From the NCBI GenBank assembly GCA_905209085.1, contig CAJLRM010000003.1, forward strand, positions 186,001 to 250,000: a stretch of 64,000 nt of DNA, written 5' to 3'. The DNA is from an uncultured Eubacteriales bacterium (GTDB lineage Bacteria > Bacillota > Clostridia > Christensenellales > Borkfalkiaceae). The stretch's first letter is position 1. The number at the start of each line of letters is the position of its first letter. Of the stretch, positions 1 to 8,652 are shown piece by piece. A program made the translations under genes and the position numbers. The notes under the pieces are model-generated. The model did no database searches and was not told the origin of the DNA. It saw only the letters and a list, made by a program, of their open reading frames with translations.

Positions 1-1
1 C

Positions 2-565
2 CGAGGCAAAATCAATTTTTTCGTCGATTCCCGCGTAAAACGCGTCTTACCTTTCAGCATCAACGGAGCAAATAAAAATATTCATATTCCCGCGTCCGTG
101 GAATATTTTGATTTTTTATACGGGATGATGGGAACGCGTTTTCAGTCGGCAGTAGACGAAGCTATTTTTAAACATAAGCCCCTTTTGTTTATCGAGGGGG
201 AAAAAACGACGACCGTAGCGTTAAAGTACTGTCTTTTGGCGGAAACGAAAATGGAGCGTTATTGCACTCCGTTATTCAAGGACGGCTTATTGGAAAAAGC
301 CCTTCAAAACGAAGGCGCGGAGATATACAAAACGGAAAGCGAAAAAATACGCGGCAGCGGCATCGCGGGATATTCGATGTTCACCTCCGACGAAAACGCA
401 CCGTTAAAAGTAAAAGGCTCCGCCGTTTATAGTTTGGAGTGGTCGCCAAGATCAGGCTATCATGGAGAAGAAATCCTTTATACCTATCTGACGGAGGATT
501 TTTCCAAAGATGATTTGGACTTTGATTATGTACTCATGCGGTATTATATGGCGCAGGAAAAATAA
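2..565 (+). CDS. Unrecognised protein, 3' part only (5' end outside window)
   Basis: The reading frame is open from base 2 without a stop, so the gene starts before the window; a GTG at 98 is internal and has no Shine-Dalgarno site. About 187 C-terminal residues are visible. They are soluble in character, mixed alpha/beta, without membrane segments, cysteine clusters or a motif I can assign to a family. The end (around YHGEEILYTYL) is rich in aromatic and acidic residues. A good terminator follows directly, so this is the last gene of its transcript. I do not recognise the family and give no function. Confidence 0.7.
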   Translation, partial: RGKINFFVDSRVKRVLPFSINGANKNIHIPASVEYFDFLYGMMGTRFQSAVDEAIFKHKPLLFIEGEKTTTVALKYCLLAETKMERYCTPLFKDGLLEKALQNEGAEIYKTESEKIRGSGIAGYSMFTSDENAPLKVKGSAVYSLEWSPRSGYHGEEILYTYLTEDFSKDDLDFDYVLMRYYMAQEK

Positions 566-575
566 AACCGAAACG

Positions 576-603
576 AAGAGCCGCCCGGATGCGGCTCTTT
601 TTC
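576..603 (+). terminator. Rho-independent terminator after the first gene
   Basis: AAGAGCCGC and GCGGCTCTT form a 9-bp GC-rich stem (576-584 with 591-599) with loop CCGGAT, followed by a T-run, 11 bases after the TAA of the upstream gene. Confidence 0.9.
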
Positions 604-811
604 AATAAGAGAACATTTCGGAAGGATTTTCTTGCGGAAAATAAAGTCATGGACAAGAAAGTGGCATTCGCTTGCAGAATCCGTAATGCTATGCGAAAGA
701 GTAAGCGAACGTTACAATGACGGCAAAAAAGAGAGGGGCGGATGTCCAAAATAAAAACGAGGGAAAAACATAAAAATTGAGTAAAAAGCAGGTCGGGACG
801 AGCGTATCCGA

Positions 812-840
812 TTGACAATTTTGCGCTTTTGCGGTATGAT
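812..840 (+). promoter_or_regulatory. SigA-type promoter of the hydrogenase gene
   Basis: TTGACA (812-817), 17-bp spacer, TATGAT (835-840). The predicted start is near 847, leaving a 60-nt leader. This places the upstream in-frame TTG at 812 inside the -35 box and so rules it out as a start codon. Confidence 0.8.
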
Positions 841-907
841 AATAAGCGAAATTAAAATCGTTTTAAATTTACCGCTCATCAGCGTTTTTAAAGGAGAGAT
901 ACAAAAA

Positions 908-2416
908 ATGAGAGGACTTGAAACCTCGGTCGTCAAGCTTAGACATGAAGTATTCAAAGAAATTGCAAAAGTGGCTTACAACTCGGAGCCGGAGAATATC
1001 AACAGCGATATAGAGGCAATCCCCTATGCGATCACGCCCACCGAAGTGCCGCAATACCGCGAGAGCATTTACAGAGAACGCGCCATTGCCTCCGAACGGG
1101 TACGGCTGGCCATGGGGATGTCCCTTCGTCCCGCCGACAAGCCCGTGCATATCACGAGCGGGCTGGATCAGAGCAACATATCCGATAAGTATTACGAGCC
1201 GCCTCTGATGCAGGTGATCCCGTCGGCGTGCGATAAATGCGAGGACAACGTATACGAAGTGACGAATCAGTGCCGCGGGTGCGTGGCGAAGGCGTGCGTA
1301 GCGGCGTGCCCTAAGGGCGCCGTTTCCGTGAAGGACGGAAAATCGGTGATAGACAGGGAAAAGTGCGTGCGCTGCGGCAAATGCAAGGCCGCGTGTCCCT
1401 ACGACGCCATCGCGCACAAAGTGCGTCCCTGCGCACAGGCGTGCGGCGTCAAAGCGATCTCTTCCGACGAATTGGGCAGAGCGAAAATCGATAACAATAC
1501 CTGCGTGGGCTGCGGTCAGTGCATGGTGAGTTGTCCCTTCGGCGCCATTGCGGATAAATCGCAGATCTTTCAGCTGATCAGGGCAATCAAAAAGGGGGAC
1601 TACGTGGTGGCGGAAGTCGCTCCCGCGATTATCGGTCAATTCGGCAGCGGCGTTTCGCTGGCTCAGATAGAGGGCGCTTTAAAGGAGATAGGGTTTCGGG
1701 AAGTCCACGAGGTGGCGAGCGGCGCGGACGTCGGCGCGGCGACCGAAGCGCATCATTACGTGGAGGAAGTAGTGCCCGGAAAGCTGCCTTTTCTGCTTAC
1801 GTCCTGCTGTCCTTCCTGGGCGATGCTGGCGAAAAAACAGTTCCCGCAGCTGATCGGGGAAGTGTCGCAGGCGCTGACGCCTATGGTGGCGACGGCGCGC
1901 CGCATCAAGCAGAAATCCCCGCAGGCGCGCGTGGTGTTTATCGGTCCCTGCGCGGCGAAAAAGCTGGAAGCTTCGCGCGAGTCGGTGCGCAGCGACGTCG
2001 ACTTCGTCATCACCTTCGAGGAACTGGCGGGTATGTTCGACGCCAAGAATATCGATTTTTCCAAATACGAAAAGGGCGTCGGGATTCACGAAGCGACGGG
2101 CGCGGGCAGAGGATACGCCTGCGCGGGCGGCGTGGCGGCCGCTATCAAACAGTGCGTGGATGCTTATTATTCCGGCGTGGAAGTGAAAATAGAACACGCG
2201 GAAGGACTGGATTCCTGCAAGAAAATGCTCATCCTTGCCAAACTCGGCAAGAAAAACGGCTGCCTCATCGAGGGGATGGCGTGTCCCGGCGGCTGCGTCG
2301 CGGGTGCGGGGACGAATCTTTCCGTGGACAAGGCGACTTCGGAAGTGAAAAAATTTGTCGAAGATTCCACAAAAAAGATCCCGCCCAAAGACCTCTACGA
2401 AATTGAGCTCCCGTGA
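908..2416 (+). CDS. [FeFe] hydrogenase, group-B type
   Basis: A 502-aa cytoplasmic iron-sulfur enzyme that interconverts protons plus electrons and H2, probably with reduced ferredoxin as electron donor during fermentation. All three H-cluster signatures are present: TSCCPSW (residues 298-304, including the proton-relay Cys before the cluster Cys), GPCAAKKLE (346-354) and GMACPGGC (456-463). The N-terminal half carries clostridial-type ferredoxin motifs: CRGC...CVAACP, CVRCGKCKAACP, CAQAC and CVGCGQCMVSCP. The long N-terminus before the clusters and the TSCCPSW spelling match the group B (B1/B3) monomers rather than group A HydA. ATG at 908 is chosen because AAGGAGAG lies 9 bases upstream; a longer frame begins inside the promoter. 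It is monocistronic here, and no HydEFG maturase is in the window. Confidence 0.93.
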   Translation: MRGLETSVVKLRHEVFKEIAKVAYNSEPENINSDIEAIPYAITPTEVPQYRESIYRERAIASERVRLAMGMSLRPADKPVHITSGLDQSNISDKYYEPPLMQVIPSACDKCEDNVYEVTNQCRGCVAKACVAACPKGAVSVKDGKSVIDREKCVRCGKCKAACPYDAIAHKVRPCAQACGVKAISSDELGRAKIDNNTCVGCGQCMVSCPFGAIADKSQIFQLIRAIKKGDYVVAEVAPAIIGQFGSGVSLAQIEGALKEIGFREVHEVASGADVGAATEAHHYVEEVVPGKLPFLLTSCCPSWAMLAKKQFPQLIGEVSQALTPMVATARRIKQKSPQARVVFIGPCAAKKLEASRESVRSDVDFVITFEELAGMFDAKNIDFSKYEKGVGIHEATGAGRGYACAGGVAAAIKQCVDAYYSGVEVKIEHAEGLDSCKKMLILAKLGKKNGCLIEGMACPGGCVAGAGTNLSVDKATSEVKKFVEDSTKKIPPKDLYEIELP

Positions 2417-3002
2417 GATTATGTCTTGGGAACAAAGAAGTCGATTGTTTTTGAAATTGCTTTTAAGGGATAAAAAGAGAATTTCCGGACTGCTTCTTGA
2501 AAACAGAGAGAGAAGCGCCCAAAGTGTCCTTTAAAAATAAAGGGAAGCTGCCGGCAGGGAATTTTGGAGAATATAAAAAGCGCTGGCAGGCGCCTTTTAG
2601 AATAGGGAGCGTTTTTAAGAATAAAAAAACGGAGATTGCCGGGACAGTGCTTGGAAATGAGAACTGTTAAAAATTAAGAGAAGAATTACGGAAAAACGGC
2701 TTTCAAGGAGAATAGAGAGGACGCATAAAAGGAAAGGAGAGCCTTTTTTATGCGTAAAAAGGACGCCTTTTAAGACCGTTTCTCTGCAAAACTTAAAATA
2801 CTGTTGCCTTCAAAATTCCTTATAAGGAAGTAAAGGTTTTAACGCGCCTTTTTTTGAGCGAGCCTTTCTCCCTCTTTAAAGGGCGCGTGCAAAAAGAGAA
2901 AATCGGCTTCTTTTCCTGCGTTTTCGGCGCGGCAGAGATTTTTTATCGAAAGGAATACAATAAAAAGGGCGTTTCATAGAGCGGGAAGAAAAGGAAAGAG
3001 GT
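2417..3002. other. Intergenic region between hydrogenase and MATE gene
   Basis: 586 bp with no supported gene. It is rich in AAAAGG/CCTTTT tracts. The best structure is an inverted repeat at 2722-2754 (CGCATAAAAGG / CCTTTTTTATGCG with loop AAAGGAGAG), which could be a weak terminator or processing hairpin. No clear promoter was found for the MATE gene; TACAAT near 2957 is only a candidate -10. Confidence 0.4.
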
Positions 3003-4487
3003 ATGTCTGAGCAGAAAAAAGATACGGAAAAGAATTGGGAAAACGAGCGGGAAGAAGCGGAACTTTCCGCCGAAATCGCGCAAAAGAACGCCCGGGCGGG
3101 CGAGGGCCGCGCTACGAGGCTGGGAACGGAGTCGATCGGAAAATTGCTCTTTCGACTCTCCGTGCCCACGATTGCCGCACAGATCGTAAATGCGCTTTAT
3201 AATATTGTCGACAGAATGTATATCGGGCATATGCGGGACATAGGAAACGACGCCCTGACCGCCATGGGCGTGTGTTTGTCCATCATTATGATCATTTCCG
3301 CCTTTGCCGCTCTGACGGCGATGGGCGGCGCCGCCCGCGCGTCGATCATGCTGGGGCGGGGGCAGAAAGAAGAAGCGGAGCGCATCCTCGGCAATTGTAC
3401 GATCGTCACCTGCGCGGTTGCAATCGTGCTGACGCTGATCTTTACGATCTTTGCGGAAAAATTTTTATGGTGGTTTGGGGCGACGGAGGAATCCATCGGC
3501 TACGCTGTGGATTATATGCGCATCTACGCGCTCGGAACTATTTTCGTCGAACTCGCTTTGGGGCTTAACGCCTTTATTACGGCGCAGGGTTTCTCCCTGA
3601 TCGGAATGTTATCCGTCGTCATCGGCGCCGTCATCAATATCGCGCTGGATCCCATTCTCATTTACGCCTGCTCGCTCGGCGTCAAGGGCGCCGCCATCGC
3701 TACCGTCGTATCGCAGGCGGCGAGCGCCGTTTGGGTGGTGTCTTTCCTGCTCGGAAAAAAGACGGTTTTGAAAATCCGTCTAAAATACTTCAAAGTGTCG
3801 CTCGCCTCTTACCTGCCCTGCGTCGCTTTGGGATTATCCCCCTTTATCATGCAGTTTACGGAGAGCGTTATCTCCGTATGTTTCAACGTTTCTCTGCGCA
3901 GTTACGGGGGAACTCCCGCCGTGGGCGCGATGACGATCTTATACAGCGTCATGCAGTTTGCCATGCTCCCTTTACAGGGACTGACGCAGGGAGCGCAGCC
4001 TATCGTCAGCTACAATTACGGCGCGGGGGAGAAGGAGCGAGTCAAAAGGACCTTCTTTATCCTCTTGCGGGTGTGTCTGATTTACTCGACGGCGCTCTGG
4101 GCGCTGTGTATGGCATTCCCTCAGTTGTTCGTCAAAATGTTCACTTCGGACGCGATGCAGGTGCCTTATACCCTCACGCCCCTGCGCGTCTATATGGCGA
4201 TGTCGCTGATCTTCGGCGCGCAAATCGCCTGTCAGCAGACGTTTATCGCTTTGGGAAACGCCAGAACTTCTTTCTTTCTCGCCGTGCTGAGAAAGGTCAT
4301 CCTGCTCATTCCCCTGATCTTTATCTTGCCTCATATCTTTACGGCGGATAAGGTGATGGCGGTGTTCATAGCGGAGCCGATCGCGGATACGCTTGCCGTG
4401 GCGACCACGGCGACCATGTTCGGCATTTCCTTCTCCAAATATCTCAAACGCCCGAAGGAAGGGCGGCCGCTCGAAAAAGAGGCTTAG
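3003..4487 (+). CDS. MATE family efflux transporter
   Basis: A 494-aa integral membrane protein of the MATE (DinF/NorM/MepA) superfamily, which uses an ion gradient to export organic cations or other small molecules. A hydrophilic, charged N-terminal extension of about 40 residues precedes the transporter core. The core opens with LLFRLSVPTIAAQIVNALYNIVDRMYIG, typical of MepA-like clostridial members, and hydrophobicity predicts 12 helices in two repeats. The Q-G-A-Q-P motif (LTQGAQPIVSYNYGAG) in the second half is a MATE hallmark. The ATG is preceded by AGGAAAGAGG. The substrate cannot be inferred. The extended charged N-terminus is longer than in most relatives. Confidence 0.92.
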   Translation: MSEQKKDTEKNWENEREEAELSAEIAQKNARAGEGRATRLGTESIGKLLFRLSVPTIAAQIVNALYNIVDRMYIGHMRDIGNDALTAMGVCLSIIMIISAFAALTAMGGAARASIMLGRGQKEEAERILGNCTIVTCAVAIVLTLIFTIFAEKFLWWFGATEESIGYAVDYMRIYALGTIFVELALGLNAFITAQGFSLIGMLSVVIGAVINIALDPILIYACSLGVKGAAIATVVSQAASAVWVVSFLLGKKTVLKIRLKYFKVSLASYLPCVALGLSPFIMQFTESVISVCFNVSLRSYGGTPAVGAMTILYSVMQFAMLPLQGLTQGAQPIVSYNYGAGEKERVKRTFFILLRVCLIYSTALWALCMAFPQLFVKMFTSDAMQVPYTLTPLRVYMAMSLIFGAQIACQQTFIALGNARTSFFLAVLRKVILLIPLIFILPHIFTADKVMAVFIAEPIADTLAVATTATMFGISFSKYLKRPKEGRPLEKEA

Positions 4488-4742
4488 AGAAAACGGCGTC
4501 TGCAAGCCGTAAAGGGAAAGAAACGAAAAGAGAAAAAGCTGCGGCGTGGAAGCGGAAAAAGCGACGGGGCGGCGCGTGTGTCCCGAGCGCGCAAAAGGGC
4601 GAAAGGAAACGAGAAACGGGGCGAAAAGGCTCTGCGGAAAAATCCTTCGGATAGGAAAGGCAAGGCAAAGGCAAAAGGGTTTGGAAAAAGTCGGTCCGAT
4701 CAAAAAGAGAGCGCCTTTTGCCGCAAAGCCGGAGTAATTTTC

Positions 4743-4771
4743 TTGCAAAATTTCCGAGCCTGTGCTATACT
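4743..4771 (+). promoter_or_regulatory. Promoter of tilS, predicted leaderless
   Basis: TTGCAA (4743-4748), exactly 17 bp, TATACT (4766-4771). The tilS ATG begins only 7 bases after the -10 box, at the expected transcription start, and no Shine-Dalgarno sequence fits between them. Confidence 0.7.
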
Positions 4772-4777
4772 GAAATC

Positions 4778-6130
4778 ATGATAAATTTAGGCGAATTTTC
4801 GGGAAAACGGATATGCGCGGCGGTATCGGGCGGAGCCGATTCCATGTCCCTTCTGCATATGCTCAAAGAAAAGAGCGGGGAATGCGGTTTTTCGCTCTGC
4901 GCGGTCAATTGCGAGCATGGGATCCGAGGCAAATCTAGCCTCGCCGATTCCCGTTTTGTAGAGGAAATCTGCCGCGACTGGAAAATCCCTCTCTATTCCT
5001 TCGCCGCCGATTGTCCCGCCGAAGCGGAAGAAAAAAAAATCAGTCTGGAAACCGCCGCGCGGGAGTTTCGTTATCGTTGTTTCGAACGTTTAATGAACGA
5101 GGGAAAAACGGATTTTGTCGCCACGGCGCATCACCTCGGCGACGAGGCGGAAACGGTGCTGTTCAGGCTTTGCCGCGGTGCGTCTTTGTCGGGCGCGGGC
5201 GGCATAGGGGAAAGGAGGGGGAGGTATCTGCGCCCCTTATTGGGTATGACCAAGGCGGAAATTCTCGAATACGCCGCGGCGAACTCGATTCCCTTTCGGG
5301 AGGACGAAAGCAATCTGGATACGCGCTTCACCCGCAACAGACTGCGGATCGGGATCCTTCCCGCCCTGGAAAAGGCCGTGCCCGGCGCGGCGCGGAATCT
5401 CGCGAGATTTGCGCGCATCGCCGCCGAAGACGACGAATTTTTGTACGGACTATCCGAGGCGCTTATCGAAAAGTCGGCGCCCGAAACAGAGGGGGATACG
5501 GGCTATCGGCTGCGGTTTTCCCCAAACCCTCCCCTCTTTCGGCGGGCGTGCCTTACGATATTGAAAGCCTTAGGCGTCGAAAAAGACTATACGTTTTTTC
5601 ATTTGGAGCGCGTCTATGCCTTGCAGCGGGAACAGACGGGAAATCGGATAGACCTGCCGGGCGGCATAGAGGCGAAGCGGGTATATGAAAAAATCGTCTT
5701 TTATTACTCCGGGAAAGTTATTCCCCCTTTCGAAAACGGGGAAAGACAACTTGCGGCGGGTACCTGGGAGATGGGCAGGTACGAAATTACGGTGACGGAA
5801 GGCGCGGGGAATCCGAAGGTGGCTTCTTCGGAAATTTTCGGCAAAGTTCTGCTTCTCGACAAAGACAAGTTGCCTAAGGACGCGGCGTTTCGTTTTAAGA
5901 GAGCGGGCGACAGTTTCGAAAAGTTCGGGGGCGGCAGAAAGCCGCTCAAAAAATATCTGATCGATAAAAAAATCCCGCAGGCGGTGCGGGCGGAATTGCC
6001 CGTTCTCGCGGCAAAATCCGAAATTTATGCCGTGTGCGGCGTAGAGATCGCGGACGGTGTAAAAATCACCGAAAGCACCCGCCGTGCGCTCTGTATTACG
6101 ATAAGAAAAAAACAGGAGAAAGACCAATGA
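4778..6130 (+). CDS. tilS: tRNA(Ile)-lysidine synthase
   Basis: A 450-aa cytoplasmic enzyme that attaches lysine, using ATP, to C34 of tRNA-Ile(CAU), so that it reads AUA rather than AUG; essential in most bacteria. The N-terminal PP-loop SGGADS is at residues 17-22, and the catalytic domain continues with TAAREFRYRCF and TAHHLGDEAETVLFRL, both TilS hallmarks. The C-terminal TilS domain follows (RAGDSFEKFGGGRKPLKKYLIDKKIP). An in-frame start 60 bases upstream would fall before the promoter's -10 box, so ATG 4778 is chosen. The stop overlaps the hpt start by four bases (ATGA), implying coupled translation. The tilS-hpt pair is a conserved arrangement in Bacillota. Confidence 0.95.
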   Translation: MINLGEFSGKRICAAVSGGADSMSLLHMLKEKSGECGFSLCAVNCEHGIRGKSSLADSRFVEEICRDWKIPLYSFAADCPAEAEEKKISLETAAREFRYRCFERLMNEGKTDFVATAHHLGDEAETVLFRLCRGASLSGAGGIGERRGRYLRPLLGMTKAEILEYAAANSIPFREDESNLDTRFTRNRLRIGILPALEKAVPGAARNLARFARIAAEDDEFLYGLSEALIEKSAPETEGDTGYRLRFSPNPPLFRRACLTILKALGVEKDYTFFHLERVYALQREQTGNRIDLPGGIEAKRVYEKIVFYYSGKVIPPFENGERQLAAGTWEMGRYEITVTEGAGNPKVASSEIFGKVLLLDKDKLPKDAAFRFKRAGDSFEKFGGGRKPLKKYLIDKKIPQAVRAELPVLAAKSEIYAVCGVEIADGVKITESTRRALCITIRKKQEKDQ

Positions 6131-6675
6131 ACGATATGCACGAGAACGTGGAAAGAATTATGCTCACCGCGGAGCAGATAGAAACGCGGGTCAAGGAAGT
6201 CGCCGCGCAGCTGGATAAGCTCTATGAGGGCAGGCGCCCCGTCGTCGTCTGTATTTTGAAGGGCAGCGTCATCTTTTTTGCCGACCTTATCCGCAGTATG
6301 AAGACGCCTTTGGAACTCGACTTTATGGCCGTTTCCTCTTACGGAACGGGGACCGCTTCTTCGGGCGCTTTGAAAGTGAGAAAGGACCTCACGACGGATA
6401 TTGCCGGGCGGGACGTGCTGATCGTGGAAGATATCATCGATTCGGGAAATACCCTTTACAACTTGAAAAAACTGCTCAATTCCCGCGCTCCCGCCAGCGT
6501 GAATATCGTCACCCTCCTCGACAAGCCCGAACGCCGCGAGGTGCCGATGGAGCCGGAATACACCTGCTTCGTCATCGAGGACGAATTCGTGGTGGGATAC
6601 GGCATGGATTATTCCGAAGATTACCGAAATCTGCCTTACATAGGGGTATTGAAACACTCCGTTTACGAAAAATAG
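6127..6675 (+). CDS. hpt: Hypoxanthine phosphoribosyltransferase
   Basis: A 182-aa cytoplasmic purine-salvage enzyme converting hypoxanthine (or guanine) and PRPP to IMP/GMP. The PRPP-binding loop VLIVEDIIDSGNTL lies at about residues 97-110; VCILKGSVIFFADL and MDFMAVSSYG-like segments (here LDFMAVSSYGTGT) are typical of bacterial HPRT. The length is normal for the family. The ATG overlaps the tilS stop and is preceded by AGGAGAAAG inside tilS. A longer frame exists upstream but adds a non-homologous 31-residue leader lying within tilS. Confidence 0.95.
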   Translation: MNDMHENVERIMLTAEQIETRVKEVAAQLDKLYEGRRPVVVCILKGSVIFFADLIRSMKTPLELDFMAVSSYGTGTASSGALKVRKDLTTDIAGRDVLIVEDIIDSGNTLYNLKKLLNSRAPASVNIVTLLDKPERREVPMEPEYTCFVIEDEFVVGYGMDYSEDYRNLPYIGVLKHSVYEK

Positions 6676-6819
6676 AAGTTTGTAAGCCTCATGGTGCCTC
6701 TGAAAAGGAAGGGGCAGGTATGCGGCGAACGAGGCTCTTAAAAGACGAAATACGCCGCTCTTCGCGGGGAATGCGGAAACGGCAGATAAGCACAGCGCGT
6801 GCCGCGAAGGGAGAAATTT

Positions 6820-7398
6820 ATGGCAAGAAAAGAAAAATACTCCGCCGACGGCGGAGCGGAATTCGAAACATATATTGTGACGGGGCTGCTTCGATTGATG
6901 CGGAAGACCCCGTACGAGAGCATTAAAGTGACGGATATCGTGCGGGAGGCGGGCGTTTCGCGCATGACCTACTATCGGCATTTCAAATCGAAATCCGAGG
7001 TCCTCGCCAGCCTGATCGACTACATCATCCAAAGCGTCAATCCCATCTGCCACGAAAACAGGCGCAACGGGGATTGGTATCGTTTTTGGCTGGCGCTTTT
7101 TTCCTATGCCGACAATTACGCTTCTGCCTTAAAGACCATCATCGATTCGGGACAGCAGAATATCATCCTCGAATGTCTGAATCGTTCCGCGTTTCCCCAT
7201 CTGCATCAGGAGGAGTCCGCCGAAACTTCCTATCGGCTGTTCTTTCTGTCGGGAGCGATGTATAATGTGTTTATCGAGTGGCTGCGGTCGCCAAAACGGG
7301 AAACGCCCGAAGATATGGCGAGGATTTGCTGTTCCTTCATGCGCGGGCTTGTGTCCGAGGACGCGGGCGCGGGAGAAAATCCCGGTGAAACCCGTTGA
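6820..7398 (+). CDS. TetR/AcrR family transcriptional regulator
   Basis: 192 aa. An N-terminal TetR helix-turn-helix is visible at about residues 18-60, with TPYESIKVTDIVREAGVSRMTYYRHFKSK containing the characteristic YYRHF-K recognition-helix end. The C-terminal ligand/dimer domain is divergent, as usual, and has a dimer-like tryptophan-rich section (WYRFWLALFSY) seen in the DhaS-like group. ATG 6820 is chosen over an upstream in-frame ATG because AAGGGAG sits 7 bases before it. No target gene is obvious: the neighbours are hpt upstream and an XRE-type membrane regulator downstream. Confidence 0.88.
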   Translation: MARKEKYSADGGAEFETYIVTGLLRLMRKTPYESIKVTDIVREAGVSRMTYYRHFKSKSEVLASLIDYIIQSVNPICHENRRNGDWYRFWLALFSYADNYASALKTIIDSGQQNIILECLNRSAFPHLHQEESAETSYRLFFLSGAMYNVFIEWLRSPKRETPEDMARICCSFMRGLVSEDAGAGENPGETR

Positions 7399-7584
7399 GA
7401 GTTTCCTTTTGAAAAACGGAAAAAAGATTGCGGAGCGAAAGGGCTTGGGGGACGGCTTCATAAAGAAGAAAAAATCGGGAGAGTACGGAAAGGAAACTCC
7501 GGATTTTATTTTTTATAAGAGCGGATAAAAGAATATAGGACGGGTGAGATCCGCGCGGAAATTAAAAATCCCCATCATTCCGTA

Positions 7585-7615
7585 AGTATCATAAAAGTAT
7601 CGTGACAAAAGTATC
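7585..7615 (+). repeat. Three AGTATC direct repeats over a promoter
   Basis: AGTATC occurs at 7585-7590, 7596-7601 and 7610-7615, the first two 11 bp apart. They flank and overlap the -35 box of the XRE/transmembrane gene. Likely operator half-sites for that regulator itself; this is inference. Confidence 0.45.
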
Positions 7616-7630
7616 CCTTTGAGCTATAAT
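7602..7630 (+). promoter_or_regulatory. Promoter of the XRE/transmembrane gene
   Basis: GTGACA (7602-7607), 17 bp, TATAAT (7625-7630), followed by GGAGGTG and the ATG at 7650. Confidence 0.75.
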
Positions 7631-7649
7631 TTATTCGGAGGTGAAAATT

Positions 7650-8477
7650 ATGTTGACGGATAAATTAAAAAAGTTTAGGAAAGAAAATCATTTGACGCAG
7701 GAAGAGCTTGCCGAAAAATTATATGTATCTAGGTCAACGGTTGCCAAATGGGAGCAAGGCAGAGGAATTCCCGACAGGGCGAATTTATCGGAACTTTCGA
7801 AGTTTATGGGAGTAGAAGAAGACGAACTTTTGGAAGAAGACGAGGCGATCAACGTTATCGAAAGCGTAGAAAAATTATCCCATAAAAAAACGAAACTGTT
7901 ATTGGCTGTTTTTCTTCCGCTCATCCTTATTTTGATATTAAGTCTTTCGTTATCCGTATATTATAGGACGAAAGGCGGAAGTATCATCGCAAAATCGGTG
8001 TCGCCCGACGGAAATATAAAGCTGACCGTATATGACAACGCCGAAACGTTGGACGGCAAAACGGAAAAATACGGCTATAAAATAGAGGTCGGCGGTGCCT
8101 ATAAAGGTACCTGGATCAAAAAGGACTGTGAATTCGTCGGTTTATACTGGTCTTATGACAGCAGATACGTCGTTGAAGCTTATTATAGCAGAACAAGTCG
8201 GCAAAATTGGCTTGAATATACCGATTTCAAGAATAATTCGGGGGTAAATTTGCAAGTGATATTATCAAACCAATTGGCCGAATATTATTCTATCTCCGAA
8301 GCGCATATGCAATGCAATTTCGACTTCGTTCAATGGAGCGATGAGGAAAATATCATGCTCATAAAATTTAACATGGTAAACGGCGAGGAAAACGTTTCGG
8401 GATATTTTTGGTCTTCGCCGCATTTGTTTGACGAACTTTCGGGCTTGACGGAAATATCGAGAACTCCTATTACGTAA
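7650..8477 (+). CDS. XRE-family HTH regulator with a transmembrane segment and extracytoplasmic domain
   Basis: 275 aa in three parts. Residues 1-65 are an XRE helix-turn-helix (LTQEELAEKLYVSRSTVAKWEQGRGIPD). A hydrophobic helix follows at about 88-108 (LLLAVFLPLILILILSLSLS). The C-terminal 165 residues are beta-rich, begin with SPDGNIKLTVYDN and should lie outside the membrane. DUF5412-like proteins look similar, but I cannot confirm the match. The architecture suggests a membrane-tethered one-component sensor that reads an external signal and regulates DNA directly. ATG 7650 is preceded by GGAGGTG; a GTG nine bases upstream is part of that site. The gene is more AT-rich than its neighbours, suggesting acquisition. 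Confidence 0.8.
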   Translation: MLTDKLKKFRKENHLTQEELAEKLYVSRSTVAKWEQGRGIPDRANLSELSKFMGVEEDELLEEDEAINVIESVEKLSHKKTKLLLAVFLPLILILILSLSLSVYYRTKGGSIIAKSVSPDGNIKLTVYDNAETLDGKTEKYGYKIEVGGAYKGTWIKKDCEFVGLYWSYDSRYVVEAYYSRTSRQNWLEYTDFKNNSGVNLQVILSNQLAEYYSISEAHMQCNFDFVQWSDEENIMLIKFNMVNGEENVSGYFWSSPHLFDELSGLTEISRTPIT

Positions 8478-8623
8478 ACAAATGCCACCCGGCATTTTGA
8501 AGGTTAGAAAGAAGGATTGTCCCGCGTATTTTGCGCGGCGAAATTTTAGACTCTGCCGAATAGTTCGTTAAAGCCGGAAAATCGTGTGCGGCGCTACGTC
8601 GAAGCTGATTTTGGCAGCTGCCT

Positions 8624-8652
8624 ATCCGTAATTTGTATAGGAAATTACGGAT
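8624..8652. repeat. Perfect 11-bp inverted repeat
   Basis: ATCCGTAATTT (8624-8634) and AAATTACGGAT (8642-8652) with a 7-base loop GTATAGG. No T-run follows on either strand, so it is not a standard terminator. Possible repressor site or RNA hairpin of unknown role. Confidence 0.5.

Larger units (their letters stand above)
566..907. other. Intergenic region upstream of hydrogenase
   Basis: It holds the terminator of the upstream gene, about 200 bp without a recognisable gene, and then the hydrogenase promoter and ribosome binding site. A 23-codon ATG frame near 648 lacks a ribosome binding site and is not called. Confidence 0.6.

Noticed and set aside
869..1639. Long minus-strand open frame opposite the hydrogenase gene
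   Set aside because: It is a shadow of GC-rich coding DNA; it has no ribosome binding site, and its His/Arg-rich composition is typical of antisense frames. The same holds for the other long antisense frames opposite addA, GH78, beta-helix and ABC genes.
2722..2754. Terminator of the hydrogenase gene
   Set aside because: The inverted repeat is AT-rich, 300 bp after the stop, and its T-run is inside the stem; kept only as a weak structure.
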